DNA of 64,000 nt from the NCBI RefSeq assembly GCF_000471905.2, contig NW_006495933.1, forward strand, positions 228,789 to 292,788, written 5' to 3'. The position numbers and the translations under genes are program-made. Below the pieces are notes generated by a model. That model saw nothing but the letters and a program-made list of their open reading frames with translations, was not told the origin of the DNA and did no database searches. Shown piece after piece: positions 24,901 to 36,900 of the stretch. Numbering within the stretch: the first letter of the stretch is position 1; each line of letters begins with the position of its first letter. Origin of the DNA: Amborella trichopoda. Its lineage: Eukaryota > Streptophyta > Magnoliopsida > Amborellales > Amborellaceae.

Positions 24901-27900
24901 TTGAAAGGTTGTTGAGGTTAAATTATCCTTGTGGGTATTGGTCCCCATGTTCATCCCCTTGTGGGAATTGGATTGTGGAGAGTGGCCTTTTTTTGTCGAG
25001 GATGTAGGTCTACCATGGATCTCTTGCATTTAGGTGTTTGTGTTTCTAGTAATATGCTTACATTTGTGTAAATGGATAATTATCTGGATAATCTTCGCAT
25101 AAATGACATAGTCTATGTATTAATTGAAGTTGGCTGAGGCAAACTACTAATACTGGATTTAAGCGTGTTGGTACCTTAAAAGTACTGATATTCAAAGTGG
25201 TTAATTGAGTAATTAAATGGATAATAAGCTTGGTTTACTGATGAAAACAACTGTGAATTGAAACTCAGTTGCCTATCACTTGTAGTTCTGGAGTGGCTGC
25301 ACAGGTAGGTCATATTTCATTGGAATGTGTGGTGCATTAAATGAGTTGTTATGAACATTTAGGGAATAGTTTTAAGACTTAAAGTTCATCCTGTTCCTGA
25401 TTAAAGGATGCATCTTCAGGCCCTTCCTTCTTTTGTAAATTTTTCCTATTCTTTTCTGGTGTTTTTGTATTGCTTCAAATATTGCTGTTCATGTGATGCT
25501 CTAATAATGTGATTTATTTCGCTGAGTATGAGTTACGAGCAGTAAATTTTGTCCTGGATAGTTTGAAATAGTCTATCTTATGCATGTAAATTTTTTTTTC
25601 CTCTGTTGTGAATAGTAATGTCATTTGTCCTGGATAGTTTGTTGTGAATCACAGTCGACCTTTTTGATCCATGCTTAGTTTTATTTTGAGTTATAGAGTA
25701 CTGGATTGCTTAACATACTAGCTTGGGAATTGGATAATATAAAATGGTTTTGATGAATTTCTGGGTGCCTCACCTTGTACACAAGGATGCAAGTCTAGTT
25801 GTAGTTTGTGTTGTTGAAAGGCACTGATGTTTCCTGCATTTATAGAATTATTTTTCTTTTATTCTTTACTTTTTCATATCCATTTCTTATATCTGAATAT
25901 GTTTTCTTATTGATAAGAAATAAAACTTGTTTATTATGAAGAGTATGAAATAGGGAAGATGATACATATAGAGTTGTACATTCATTTCTTGTAGCAGCAC
26001 TAAGTACCATTACCGCAAACCATTACTTGTGGCAACAAACTTTACCCGACTATATGCAACACCATTTACCTCATTTATTCCCTATTTGGATAAAGTTGCT
26101 TAGTAGATTTTTAGACTATTCTTTTAAGGGAAAAGTTTATATTGAGCCGAGGCTCTAAACAATCAAATTTGAGCCTACTTAAAAAATTTCACCAGAAGAG
26201 GTTGTTTTTATAGTTACCCGAATCACCTATGAGGGTAGCGATTCCATTTTCGGAATCTCGATTCGGCATTTACCCGGGTGAAAGTCGATTTTAAAAGAAA
26301 GGAATCACGTTTCCATTTTCTGCGGAACACGATTCCACCTAGTTTAGGAATCTCGATTCTTGGATTGCCGGAGTCAAATTCCATATCGAGGACTTTGTGA
26401 TTCTTAGCTATACACAAGAATGCGATTCTTCTCTCTCAAAAAAAAAAGGAATGCGATTCTACTTATGAGAAACGTTGATTCCAAATGTTTTGGAATTGTG
26501 AATCCATGTTGTTTGGAATCAAGTTTCTATATCACAGACATCGTGATTCCTTGCTACACAACAATGCAATTCTACTTATGCTAAATGTTGATTCAAAGTA
26601 TCGAGGAATTGCGAATCCATGTTCTCAGGAAGCAATGTGAGCATAGGGAGAGCAGAAACCCTTCGATGTGTGCTCAATCATGAGTGAGCGCGACATGTAT
26701 GAGAACGTGAGAGAATTTGAAGTCGTTGCACACGACAATAAAATCAAAATTTAAAATATGAGTAATATCTGAGCATAGGGAGAGCAGAAACCCTTCGATG
26801 TGTGCTCAATCATAAGTGAGTGCGACATGTATGAGAGCGTGAGAGAATTTGAAGTTATTGCACACGGCAATAAAATCAAAATTTAAAATATAAGTAATAT
26901 GTTAAATTTTTTATTTTCTTAATTACTAATTTCCATCCTTCATTCCATGTTACTTTTTAAGAACTATTACAAGAATAAATAATACTAAAAAAATATGTTA
27001 CTTCAAATTTAATAATGTTTGGTAAATGGTGTGGGTACTAAACTACTAATATAATAATGTTTAATATATGATCGGCACCATCATTTCTTCTAGTTGAATA
27101 AGAGGATAAAAATGCTTTTCTTTAAGTAAAATAAGAAGATAATAAGGATATGAGCGAAGTGCCCTGTGTGGTGTTTTAAGTTAAATTAATCATTAAATAT
27201 CAAAGAAATTGACTAAAAATTGGATAATTCAATTTCAAAAGTCAAAAGACTTAAAACTACATTTAACAAAAAAGAATTACCATGTCATATGCTTGTTTTA
27301 TAATGCAATGTAAGGAGGTAAAGAGAGCTTGCCTTGTTCTTAGCTCCAGACCTTGTAGGCGTAATAGGGCTATGGGTAGACCGAGTCCATTGTATGGGAT
27401 TGTCCACAAAGATATCATAAAGGTTGACATTAGTACTTGGAGTCTTGGATTGAGTATATACAAACCAATATTCGATCTTGTAGTAATAGGTAAATTTATA
27501 TATTTTCTGAATACTTCTGTCATATACCGGAGGGCAATTGGTTCGCAATTCTAGTAAGGGGAGAATCTTGATTCCAATATGGGGAGAATCACGATTCTGG
27601 AATGGTGAGAATGATGATTCCAAGTTGATAGGGACAACGATTCTAGAATTTTAAGAATCACGATTCCATATTTTTAGGAATCACGTTTCCCGCAACCACC
27701 AAAACAAGTGGGGTCATGTATGATTCCATAGAGGTATGAAACGTGATTCAAACATGGAGGGACATCAATTCTTGCAAATAGGAAACACAATTCCTAATTT
27801 TTTGAATCGCGATTCTGAAATAGTGAGAATCATTTTTCTCAAATCCGAATTGTACGGACAACGATTCCTAGATTTCGAAACTTCTGATACACGCAATTCC

Positions 27901-30900
27901 GATTCCAGAAACGATTCAGAATCACAGACGTTTCCAACAACTACAGTTATTCTGATGCCCAAATATCCTCAAATTAATCATCTCGACATCAAGATGCATG
28001 GACATTAGAAAAAAATGGATTTCAAGGTTTAAAAATAGTGTTTTTTGTAACACATTTTTTGACTGTCAATTTTCAAGATTTTTAAGTTTTCATAGATTTG
28101 TCGATCTACACTATATTTGGGGCTTTAAACTTTATAAATAAAGATGAAAATATATTTCAAGGCTATCACAAAGATTTCCAGTACTAAAAGCACATTTCTC
28201 GACACTATTTGAAGGTAGGCTCTAATGTGGTTGTTTAGAGCCTAGGCTCTATACAAACCACACCCTTCCTTTTAATCTCCATGGAATTGGTGAGGTACCA
28301 TTGAATCATCTGTTAATAGTTTATGATGCGTACATTTTTGCTTAGATTGGATGCGTTTCATCATCATCATCATCATCATCCCTTATCCCAACTATTTGGG
28401 GTTGGCTTTTGGATGCATTTGGTGCTGTATGATAATTTTCGATGCTTTGCAGGATCAAACAACAAAGGGACATCGAGGAATTGGTTTTGTGACTTATGAA
28501 AATTCAGGTAAGAAAGTGGCTAGTTGAAAATTATTCTGATTAAATGTTAGGTTACACTAGCCTTTTTTTTTTCTAAATGTTTGCACCAAATATCTGTGTC
28601 CTTTGCTGCTTGTGTCGACTACTTACGATAGAATTTAAAGTGGGGATACTTGCATTTTTAATCCATTGCATTTATTTTAAAATCAAGCCTCCTCTTTTCC
28701 TTGGATCACTATAGAGGAATATATAATTTATAAGTGACTGTGAAATTAGGTTGCTCCTAAGTTTGTGTTTCTTTGTGGAATTGCTTCAATACAAAATTAT
28801 TTGTCAATATAGATTGCTACGCTTATAAACTTCCTGTTGCAATTTATGTGGCTTGCAAGGCCTTATTATACTGTATTTATGTACTCAATTATAACATTAA
28901 TGAAAACTTGTGAAAGTAGTCCACCCCAAATAATTGGGATAAGGCTTGGATGATGATGATGATGAATTAGAATTTGTGAAAGTGCATGCTGTAGTTAGGT
29001 GAACGTGAGGAGAGAGCACACCTGAATTGTGGGGTGTCTAAGAGTGTGATAGTTGTGGATAGTTGAGACGCTCTGTATGGACTTAGGGGATTGATGTGAC
29101 AATGGACTCGTTTGGTAGGCCACATGTTTGGAGTATGAGAGTGAAATATTATGGATTGGAGGAGGCAGTCTCATTAAGAGAGCTAGTGAGCATGAGTTGG
29201 TGGGTTTGCCGAGTTGAGGTGCTACATCACTGACTTCATGGCCTCAGAACTGACACTGTTATGGTGTGATAGGCAATATGCTACTGTTATGACGAGCATA
29301 AGGCTAGAGAAGACAATGCCTTAAACCCCTGACAAAGTTGTATTGCTGTCTTTTCATAAAGGTTGGATAACTGTCATGGCATGTCCATGCAGGGGTGGTT
29401 TTTGAGAGCGATACATGCCCAGTGATGATGACATGACACTTTTCAGCATCATTGTGGCTATTTGCTATCAAGGGTTACTGTAGACTTGCATTCAGTACGG
29501 GTATTGACTGCCATGCCTAGGAAACTAAATTTGATTCAACAATTACTGGCCCTCCACATAGTTTTATTGGCTGGTATAGCTAGGTGTGGACTGTTTTAGA
29601 TGCTGCTGAACTTAGGTACCCAAACAAGTGTAGGCATCAAAACTAGTAATAGAAATATAAGTTATTCTCTTAAATAAGACAAGGATAATTTTGTCTCTTT
29701 GTAAGTTGGACTTAAAAATGGAATTATTACAAACTGTACTACTACTTTTAAGTTGGGCTTAACTGGACTTGAATTAGTGCTAACCAAACTGGGGCTAGAT
29801 TTGATGTCAAATGAAAGAAGAAAAAGAAAAAGAAAATCTCATTATCCAAAAAAATTGGAAGATTTTCGAATGCATATTGTGAGAAATTTGAAGTTTCTCT
29901 TTTGCTCTTAATCAGTTGTTTGAGTGTTCTAGTTTCTTTTTCTCGATATCCTCCCTGCTCCATCAAAACGAATCTTGCTTCTGTAGAACTTGCTCTGTGA
30001 AACCTAAGCAAAAGCACCCCACATAATCCCCAATAAATAAGTTCCACCCGAGGTAACCGATGGCCATGGCCGAAGCCACAGAGAGAGAGATGCCTGTGGG
30101 CCGAACCTCTAGAAAGATACGGCATTTGAACAACCTCTTATCACTTCATCGCTCGTATTCTCTGATTATCAATCTTTCTTTTTCCCTGTTCCCTCCCTTT
30201 TTCCTCTCTCTTTGGTTTCCCCTTCATTCTCTACATCTCGTGTTTTCATTCCTCATTGTTCTTCAGCCTGCTTGATCCACATCCATGGCCATGCCTGAAC
30301 CCCTCAACTTCTCTTTCTTGCACCTCTCCTATAAAATCAGGATCTCAAAGAATCAAACCCTTCTGAAAGTCTGGATTCTTTAAAGAACTTGGTCTTTAGC
30401 TGAAGCTCATCTCTGGTTCAAGAACACCCATTCGCATTCTTGGAACTTACTCTATTTTCACCATGGTTTTGGTATTGAGCTCTCTGGTTCTATCATTGCC
30501 TTCTCTCTTCACTGTCCTTCTTCCTAGGAATTCTGGGTCATGGCTGCTAAGCTTGTATCTGAACTGGTGGGCATGAATCTGGTTAAATGTGCAGCCATAG
30601 GGTAGAGAGAGAATGGAGGAGAGAGATCCCATACAAAGGTAGAGAGAGAAATAAAGAGCTTTAAAGTGGGAGATGATGTTGGGAGTTTTAAATTTGGGGC
30701 ATATTAAAAATGTGAGTAATTATGTGGAGATCGATTAATATATAGCCATTATATGGAGAGTTGGACAATTCCAAGATATAGAAGGGCAAAATGGGGAAGA
30801 AACTAGGAATTAGTGGGATACAATTGGAAAAGAAAAGGACACATGTCAAAAAAATAAAGTGGTATCTCTATATAATAATAGATAGCTAGAAATCTTGTTC

Positions 30901-33900
30901 TTATGTATGTGAAGTATATACTACTATGTCTAATAGTTCTTAACTTTTCAATTGATTTTCTTAATTTTCCTTCGGTACAAGAACAAATAAGGGTGGAGTT
31001 TAGACTTACCAACCAAGCCTCATTGAGAAAGAAACTATTGATGGCTCTCAAAAGTTCCTTAGGCTTTGGCAAAATTGTAGGCACATTGGTTTGGGTGAGG
31101 GAGGTCAAGGGTTTGAAATCTTGAAGTTTGCCCCAAATAAGCTGACCAAGTCTTCTTCTTCTTTTTTTTTTTTTTTTTTGTTTCCCTTACCCCCCCCCTC
31201 TGATACCTCTCTAGAGTAGTATTTTTGGAAAAGTAGTTGGTAATCCATCAGGTTATGAAGCTTTATCCAAAATCATGCTCATAACCATTTTGTCAATTTC
31301 ACTATGCATACGTCCTCAAGGACTTCATTGTCAAAAATGGGTCATCTTAAGGATATGGTGCTTTTAGGTCGTTCACAATCAAGATGGTCTGCATAAAAGT
31401 TGACACTTTTGGTTATTTACTTTTCTGAATTATTACCCCTTATGTTTTCTGGACATAAGACGTTGTCCCTTTTCTTTTTAGCCATGGTGGATATAATATG
31501 ATCTTAGAAATTTCTTCATAGAATAGATTTTCTTCTTATAGGTTCTCTTCCAAGTGCAAATCATAATCTAATCTCTCTCTCTCTTTAAACTATCTGTCTA
31601 TGATATCCTTATCTCTACAGTTGTTTTCTGTTTCTCTTGTGTTTTCCACTTGTGTAATCTCTTGGTTTTTTACCCTGTTATGAAACTTTTGTGACCGGTT
31701 TTGTTCCAGTGAGAGAGGTGCTTTATGACATTCTTGAGCCTCTGCATAATCTTGTAAATAGCGCATTACTCCACTCCTATTTCTCAGGCTTGTGTAGTCA
31801 CTTGTTCTTTTCCTTGATTATATCTCTACCTCTTCGTCAAACTCAGTATTATTCATTCCAATTATGGATTACGGCCATGTTTGCTTGCACACAAATATCT
31901 AAATATTTCGGGATTTTCAATACTTAGAAAAAGTTTTAATACTGGAGAAAAAGAGTGCTTTACAACTCAAATTGGCATCCCAAAATATCTAGATAAAGGC
32001 CAAAATTCTTATTTCAAAAAACTCAATTAATTATGACTTGAATTTTGCAGAACATGATTTTTCTGTCAAGAAAATTTTGTGGGTTTTAGTTCGCTTCCCC
32101 GCTCTCTAAAGTCTCAAGTCTAGCCACTCTCTCTTGCCCCCCCCCTCCCACACACACACACACTCTCTCTCTCTGCATCCCTGTTCCAGTCAACTTTCAA
32201 TCCCTTCTCTCATTTATTTTCTACCAAGTGCCCCAGGTTGGGCTCTCTCTCTCTCTTTCTCTCTCTTATGGTTTTCCCTGTGTTCTTTGAAATTTCATAC
32301 CATGTGGCCTTGTTTTCTATTTTCAGGCTCTCTCTCTCCGTCTCTTTAATGCATTGCTCTTGAGTTTTCTCTAAAATTTCACCATTTCCTATGACGTTAG
32401 AGACTCCAATGATGGCCATTGATATGGCAAAATCTGACATACGAAATGTAAGATTAAGTGAAATTGTCACTAAAGGTGAATTTCTGGAGGTTTTTTGGGG
32501 AAGAAATTTTAGATTTTTTTCTTCTAATTTGTAAAGGGGGTTTTGGTTTTCAATGGAAGAGGACTGCAGGAAGCATAAGAAGTTCAAGTTGGAATATGGA
32601 TGGGAACCTTGCTTGAAAAGGTTGCAGATTTTTTCCTGGAAATCTTTAATAGTGAGCTTACCCAATAATTCCTCCATTGCAGTCATAGAACTTTTCAATA
32701 TCTGTAGTGTGTTGTAGGGTAGCCCCCCTTAACAAGTAACGACTTGTGAAACCTTATAGCCTTATCCTCTCCTTCAATTGACCCTTTTCCAACCCATTTT
32801 CTCCATGCATTAGCTTCAGATGTTTTAATCATTCACAAAAGAACATAGAAAGCACTTTTTAGAGGGCTCCTATAGGGGCCATTTTCTCTCTCTAATTGGA
32901 GCCTCCGCTACCTTCATCAAGCTATAATGGGTCAATTTGAAGAACATGCTCTTACCCGGATGCACAACGCATTTGAGGAGATAAAGCTCTATAATGGTTC
33001 ATTTTGAAGAACATGCTCATACCCGGATGCTACAACGCATTTGAGGAGATAAAGCTTAGACTGATCAAAGATTCAACGGACAAAAACCCCATCTTTCGTG
33101 TTGGTCTTATTGGAAAGGAAGTTTCTCTAGGTTCTTTATGGAGCACTGCAATTTTCTCACTCTTGCCATCGGCTTTTGCTAAAGCAGAGCACAACACCGC
33201 TAAGGGAGTGAGTTCTTTCTCTAATTCAGTCTCGGCTTGGGAATGTCTGATGAATGCTTGACTGGGAACAATTGAAACCCATGTCTTAAAAATCGGGCGA
33301 TTGTAAAGAAAGATAGGTTTTAGAGAGAGAAAGAGAGAATTGGGTAGTCTTCTTTTGCTCCCTAGTTCATATTTGTAGGGACCAAGGGACTGAATGAAAG
33401 TGATGAAATGGGTTTCAGATTTGGTTTTTTTGTGAGGTAATGTAGAAAGAAGAAGATTGGGAGGGGTGTTGGTAGTGGTTGGCATAGAGGTTGAGGAAGC
33501 CATGAGAAGGGCATGAAATTAAGTAATGAACTTCTTTGTAATTGGTGTTCAAACCATAGTTGTCAGGTGCGGGTGCGTTCCTGGGAGTAGGAGCGGGAGC
33601 TAGCTGGGTCTGCAGAACCGTCATTCGTACGATCTTATAGCAAGGGAGCGGGATCCTTGTCACAAGGAAGCACGATTCAATGAGAAAGGAGCCGCAATAG
33701 AAAGTTTTAAGGGATCGTGAGTGATGTGTGGGTTCACATTACCATTGGGCACAAACCTGAATCAGTGGATATAAATCAGTGCGGAATAGAGAAAACACCA
33801 TATGCATTGCATCATACACTTAGAACCCCAGTTCAAACCCACTGGGGATGAGGATCTGCATTCCATTCAAAATCCCTAGCTGGAATCGTGGGATTGAGGT

Positions 33901-36900
33901 TCCGGAGCGGGTTCATGACCTTTCCTTCAAGGCTCCAGCAACTATGGTTCAAATGCATTAGGAGGAGAATGGGAGGAGAAAGACACTCATTAAATTCTCA
34001 TTTTGTCTTCCAGAAATAAAAAATTTCGGATATATTTGGATAATATATAATCCAAATAAATGAAAAGTCAGCAATGTGCTTATTAAGTTTCCAAAAATCT
34101 GAATATTAAAACTCTAATGGCAAGGCCGAATTGCTTGTCAAACAAGGGGTTAGCAGGTTTCAAATGTCTAGATGTCACAGCAGTGTATTGTGGCACCTAG
34201 CCTATATGTACCTATATTTCCTTTCTTCGCCTCTTTCTTGTCTTTTTCTTGTTTTGTCTTTGTTTGTGCTGTGAAGTAAGCTTAATTTATATCTACTCCC
34301 AGCATTGTGAAATGGCTAGTCACTTTTGTGTTTAATGACATTGGCCTCCCTTAAGCGCCTCAGTCATTCACGAAGTCAATAATTATAAAAATTCAAGTGT
34401 TTTGCACATGGTTTAAAAAATCAGAGCAGATTGGTTGGGTTTCCCTATTCGAACTGAAATATGAAGATTCTTTCTTCACCACATCCTCTCTACTTTGGCA
34501 CAAATTGTTCTCTCTCCTTTATCTGCAATAGCCCTAAAAGAATTTTTTGGGTCAAGAAACAGATTTTTGGCGAGATCGAGAGATAGAAAAACTTACCATT
34601 TTTTCGCTCTAACTCCCGATCAGCCATTTTTTTGATATCTCCCATTTTTTGAACCAAACGTTCGTGAATTTTGTGTAAAAAATTCCACATTGGAGCCTTC
34701 TAGCAGGTTTGTGACAATTTCTCCAATAAATGTGTTTGAGGAGATTTGGCATCAAAAGGTTCAACGGTTTTTTAAAAACACCCAGATTTTTAAAAAATCA
34801 TGTATTTCATTCATCAGATTTGTTGCTGTAGAGAGTGTTGTCCTCAATCTACAAAGATATTGCATGATTTAAAACAGTATTTTTGTAGATTTTCAATTAT
34901 TTTACATCCCTCAGATTTCTTTAAAAAAAATTCTATATTTTTTGTTTGATTTCGAAAGGGTTTTTGTTGCAGAGGGATCTTCAATCTACAAAAGTTAATG
35001 CATGATTTTATATCTGTTAATGTTTGTTTTAGATTTTCTTCCCTTTTTTTTTGGTTTTTTGTGGGGTCCTTTTTATTTTATTTTAAATTTTCTGGTTTTT
35101 TGGGGGGTCCATATGGACATTTGGGGATTTGACATCCTACTCGCCATCTTGGCCGCGTCTGATCAGGGCTAGTGGTTCACTGGTTTGATTCACCCATTGG
35201 ACTCTTGAAACATTGGCTCTATGCAAATAATTTTATCAAGGGGTAATCATTTCCAAGAGGCTAAAAGTTGGAATGATGCTGGTTCAATGCTAGAGTACAA
35301 CCTTTCACCTTCCACGGCCTTCATTAAACGAAATCAAGATGCTTACATGGTTCCACCTGCAAGGAGGGTGTTCTGCTGGAGAACTTAGTCTTAAGTATAT
35401 ATTTTGTTCTTCCGTTGGCATTGAACTGCCTCCTTTGAACTTAGTACCGAAATTGAATATGCTTTGTGTGCTTAACGCTCATGTGGCTTATGTCCTTAGC
35501 TTCTAGAAACTTAATAATGAAATTGTTAAGTCCATAGATTCTAGAAACTTGGATGACCTTGATGATTTATTTCGCTCAATCTAGTATCTCTACAGGTTAT
35601 TAAAGTCTACCAATCCATTTACTTGTTGCCAATGGAAGTGCAATTTCTTTGTTCCACGGCATTACTTTACAATTAACGTTTCAGTCTTTCATGCTTGGTT
35701 ATGGTTAGGAAATCAGTGAGTCTTCATGCTTGGCTATGGTTAGTAAAATCAGTGACTCATGCCGGTCTTGATCACTGCATTCCTTCAATTTTTGTTCATG
35801 TGAGCCACCAACTTATGTCGTGAAAGGACAAGACAAATGGATGCAAACACCGCTAGATTTAGCAAAAGTATAAGAGGGATGGATGCAAAAATGTGGCGAT
35901 GAATTTATTTGTTTTTTTGAACTTCGCCTTTTATGGGATTGGGTAATATACAATTGGTATTTTGGATGTGCTTCAGTATCATTACTTTTTTTACATTTGT
36001 GTGATTTAAGATCCTTGGGTTTTTTGTAATTGTCATATTATACCTGGATTGGTTTATTACATTGCAACTGAGCTGGATTGCTTGTAGCGTAATATCAAAC
36101 TGTTTTTTTCAGCTTCTTACGTGGCTTCTTTGAGACTGACGTATTTATACTTCATGGCATTTCAGAATCTGTTGACACATTGATGGCAGAAACTCATGAG
36201 TTGGGTGGTTCTACAATTGTTGTTGACCGTGCAACACCCAAGGCAAATTACTCCTTTCTTTTGCTTTTTCTCCTCTCTAAAGCATATGTCTTTGTTACAG
36301 TTTTAATTTTTTATGGTATAAGTACTACAAGATAGTGACAAGTGGTCATTTTTCATGTTAAGAATCAGTGTTATCAAATGCAGCACAGCGAAGCAGTGCT
36401 GCCCATCATTGCTCCTTTTCTGCCCTCCTAGGTTGGCGTGCATGATGCAACTGCTTAGGCCACGCAATGGCTGCATAGGCAGCCGCATTGGGACATGCCT
36501 ATTCGGCTATGTTCTTGTTCCCAACTGAATGGAAGAAATATAGCCCACGAACAGGGCTAAATTGTCCCTACACCACCCCTTCCCACAGGCCAAACAAAAA
36601 GAAGCTCCTAGAGCAATTTTTTTTTGTTTTTTTTTGTTTTTGGGCTTCTATGGGTGCGAAATCCAACATTGTGTTTTTTTCTTTTTTTCGATTTCAATTT
36701 TATGAGCAAAGCTCATATTTGTCCAGCATTTAGCTTTGTGCGGCAGTTTCCACTATCTAGGTTCTTTTAATGGTGTCATATTATGCGTACTTTCTTACTT
36801 TGTTGCTTGCTATGCTGGCATATTCTTTTGTTTTTTTATTGAATTTAATTAATAGATTGGTCATTTGTTCGTTTTGTTTTACGTGCTATTTACATTAGAG

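Larger units (their letters stand above)
28966..36165 (+). other. Remainder of intron 7 (about 7.2 kb)
   Basis: This is long intronic DNA with poly(T) runs (about 31162-31180), CT microsatellites (about 32160-32270), a 67-bp tandem duplication (32922-33056), a minus-strand ORF (33030-33503) and a diverged duplication at about 34810-35030 with ATCTACAAA...GCATGATTT blocks. I recognise no complete gene or autonomous element. Confidence 0.6.
24204..36242 (+). other. Exons 5-8 encoding RRM2
   Basis: Exons 24204-24289, 24460-24505, 28453-28507 and 36166-36242 encode residues 81-168. The split codons after exons 5 and 7 each rebuild Glu. RNP2 IFVARI is in exon 5 and RNP1 RGIGFVTY in exon 7. Two very long introns (24506-28452 and 28508-36165) carry most of the gene's transposon load. 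Confidence 0.85.

Noticed and set aside
26230-27930. CRISPR-like repeated palindromes
   Set aside because: Repeats are short, degenerate and irregularly spaced, the DNA is a plant intron, and no cas genes exist. They belong to a Mutator-like element.
32210-32698. 162-codon minus-strand frame in intron 7
   Set aside because: Its C-terminal part is a CT microsatellite read as Arg/Glu, and the rest matches no family I know.
33810-33860. Possible tRNA-like or SINE promoter box (AGTTCAAACCC)
   Set aside because: No matching A box or cloverleaf could be drawn around it.
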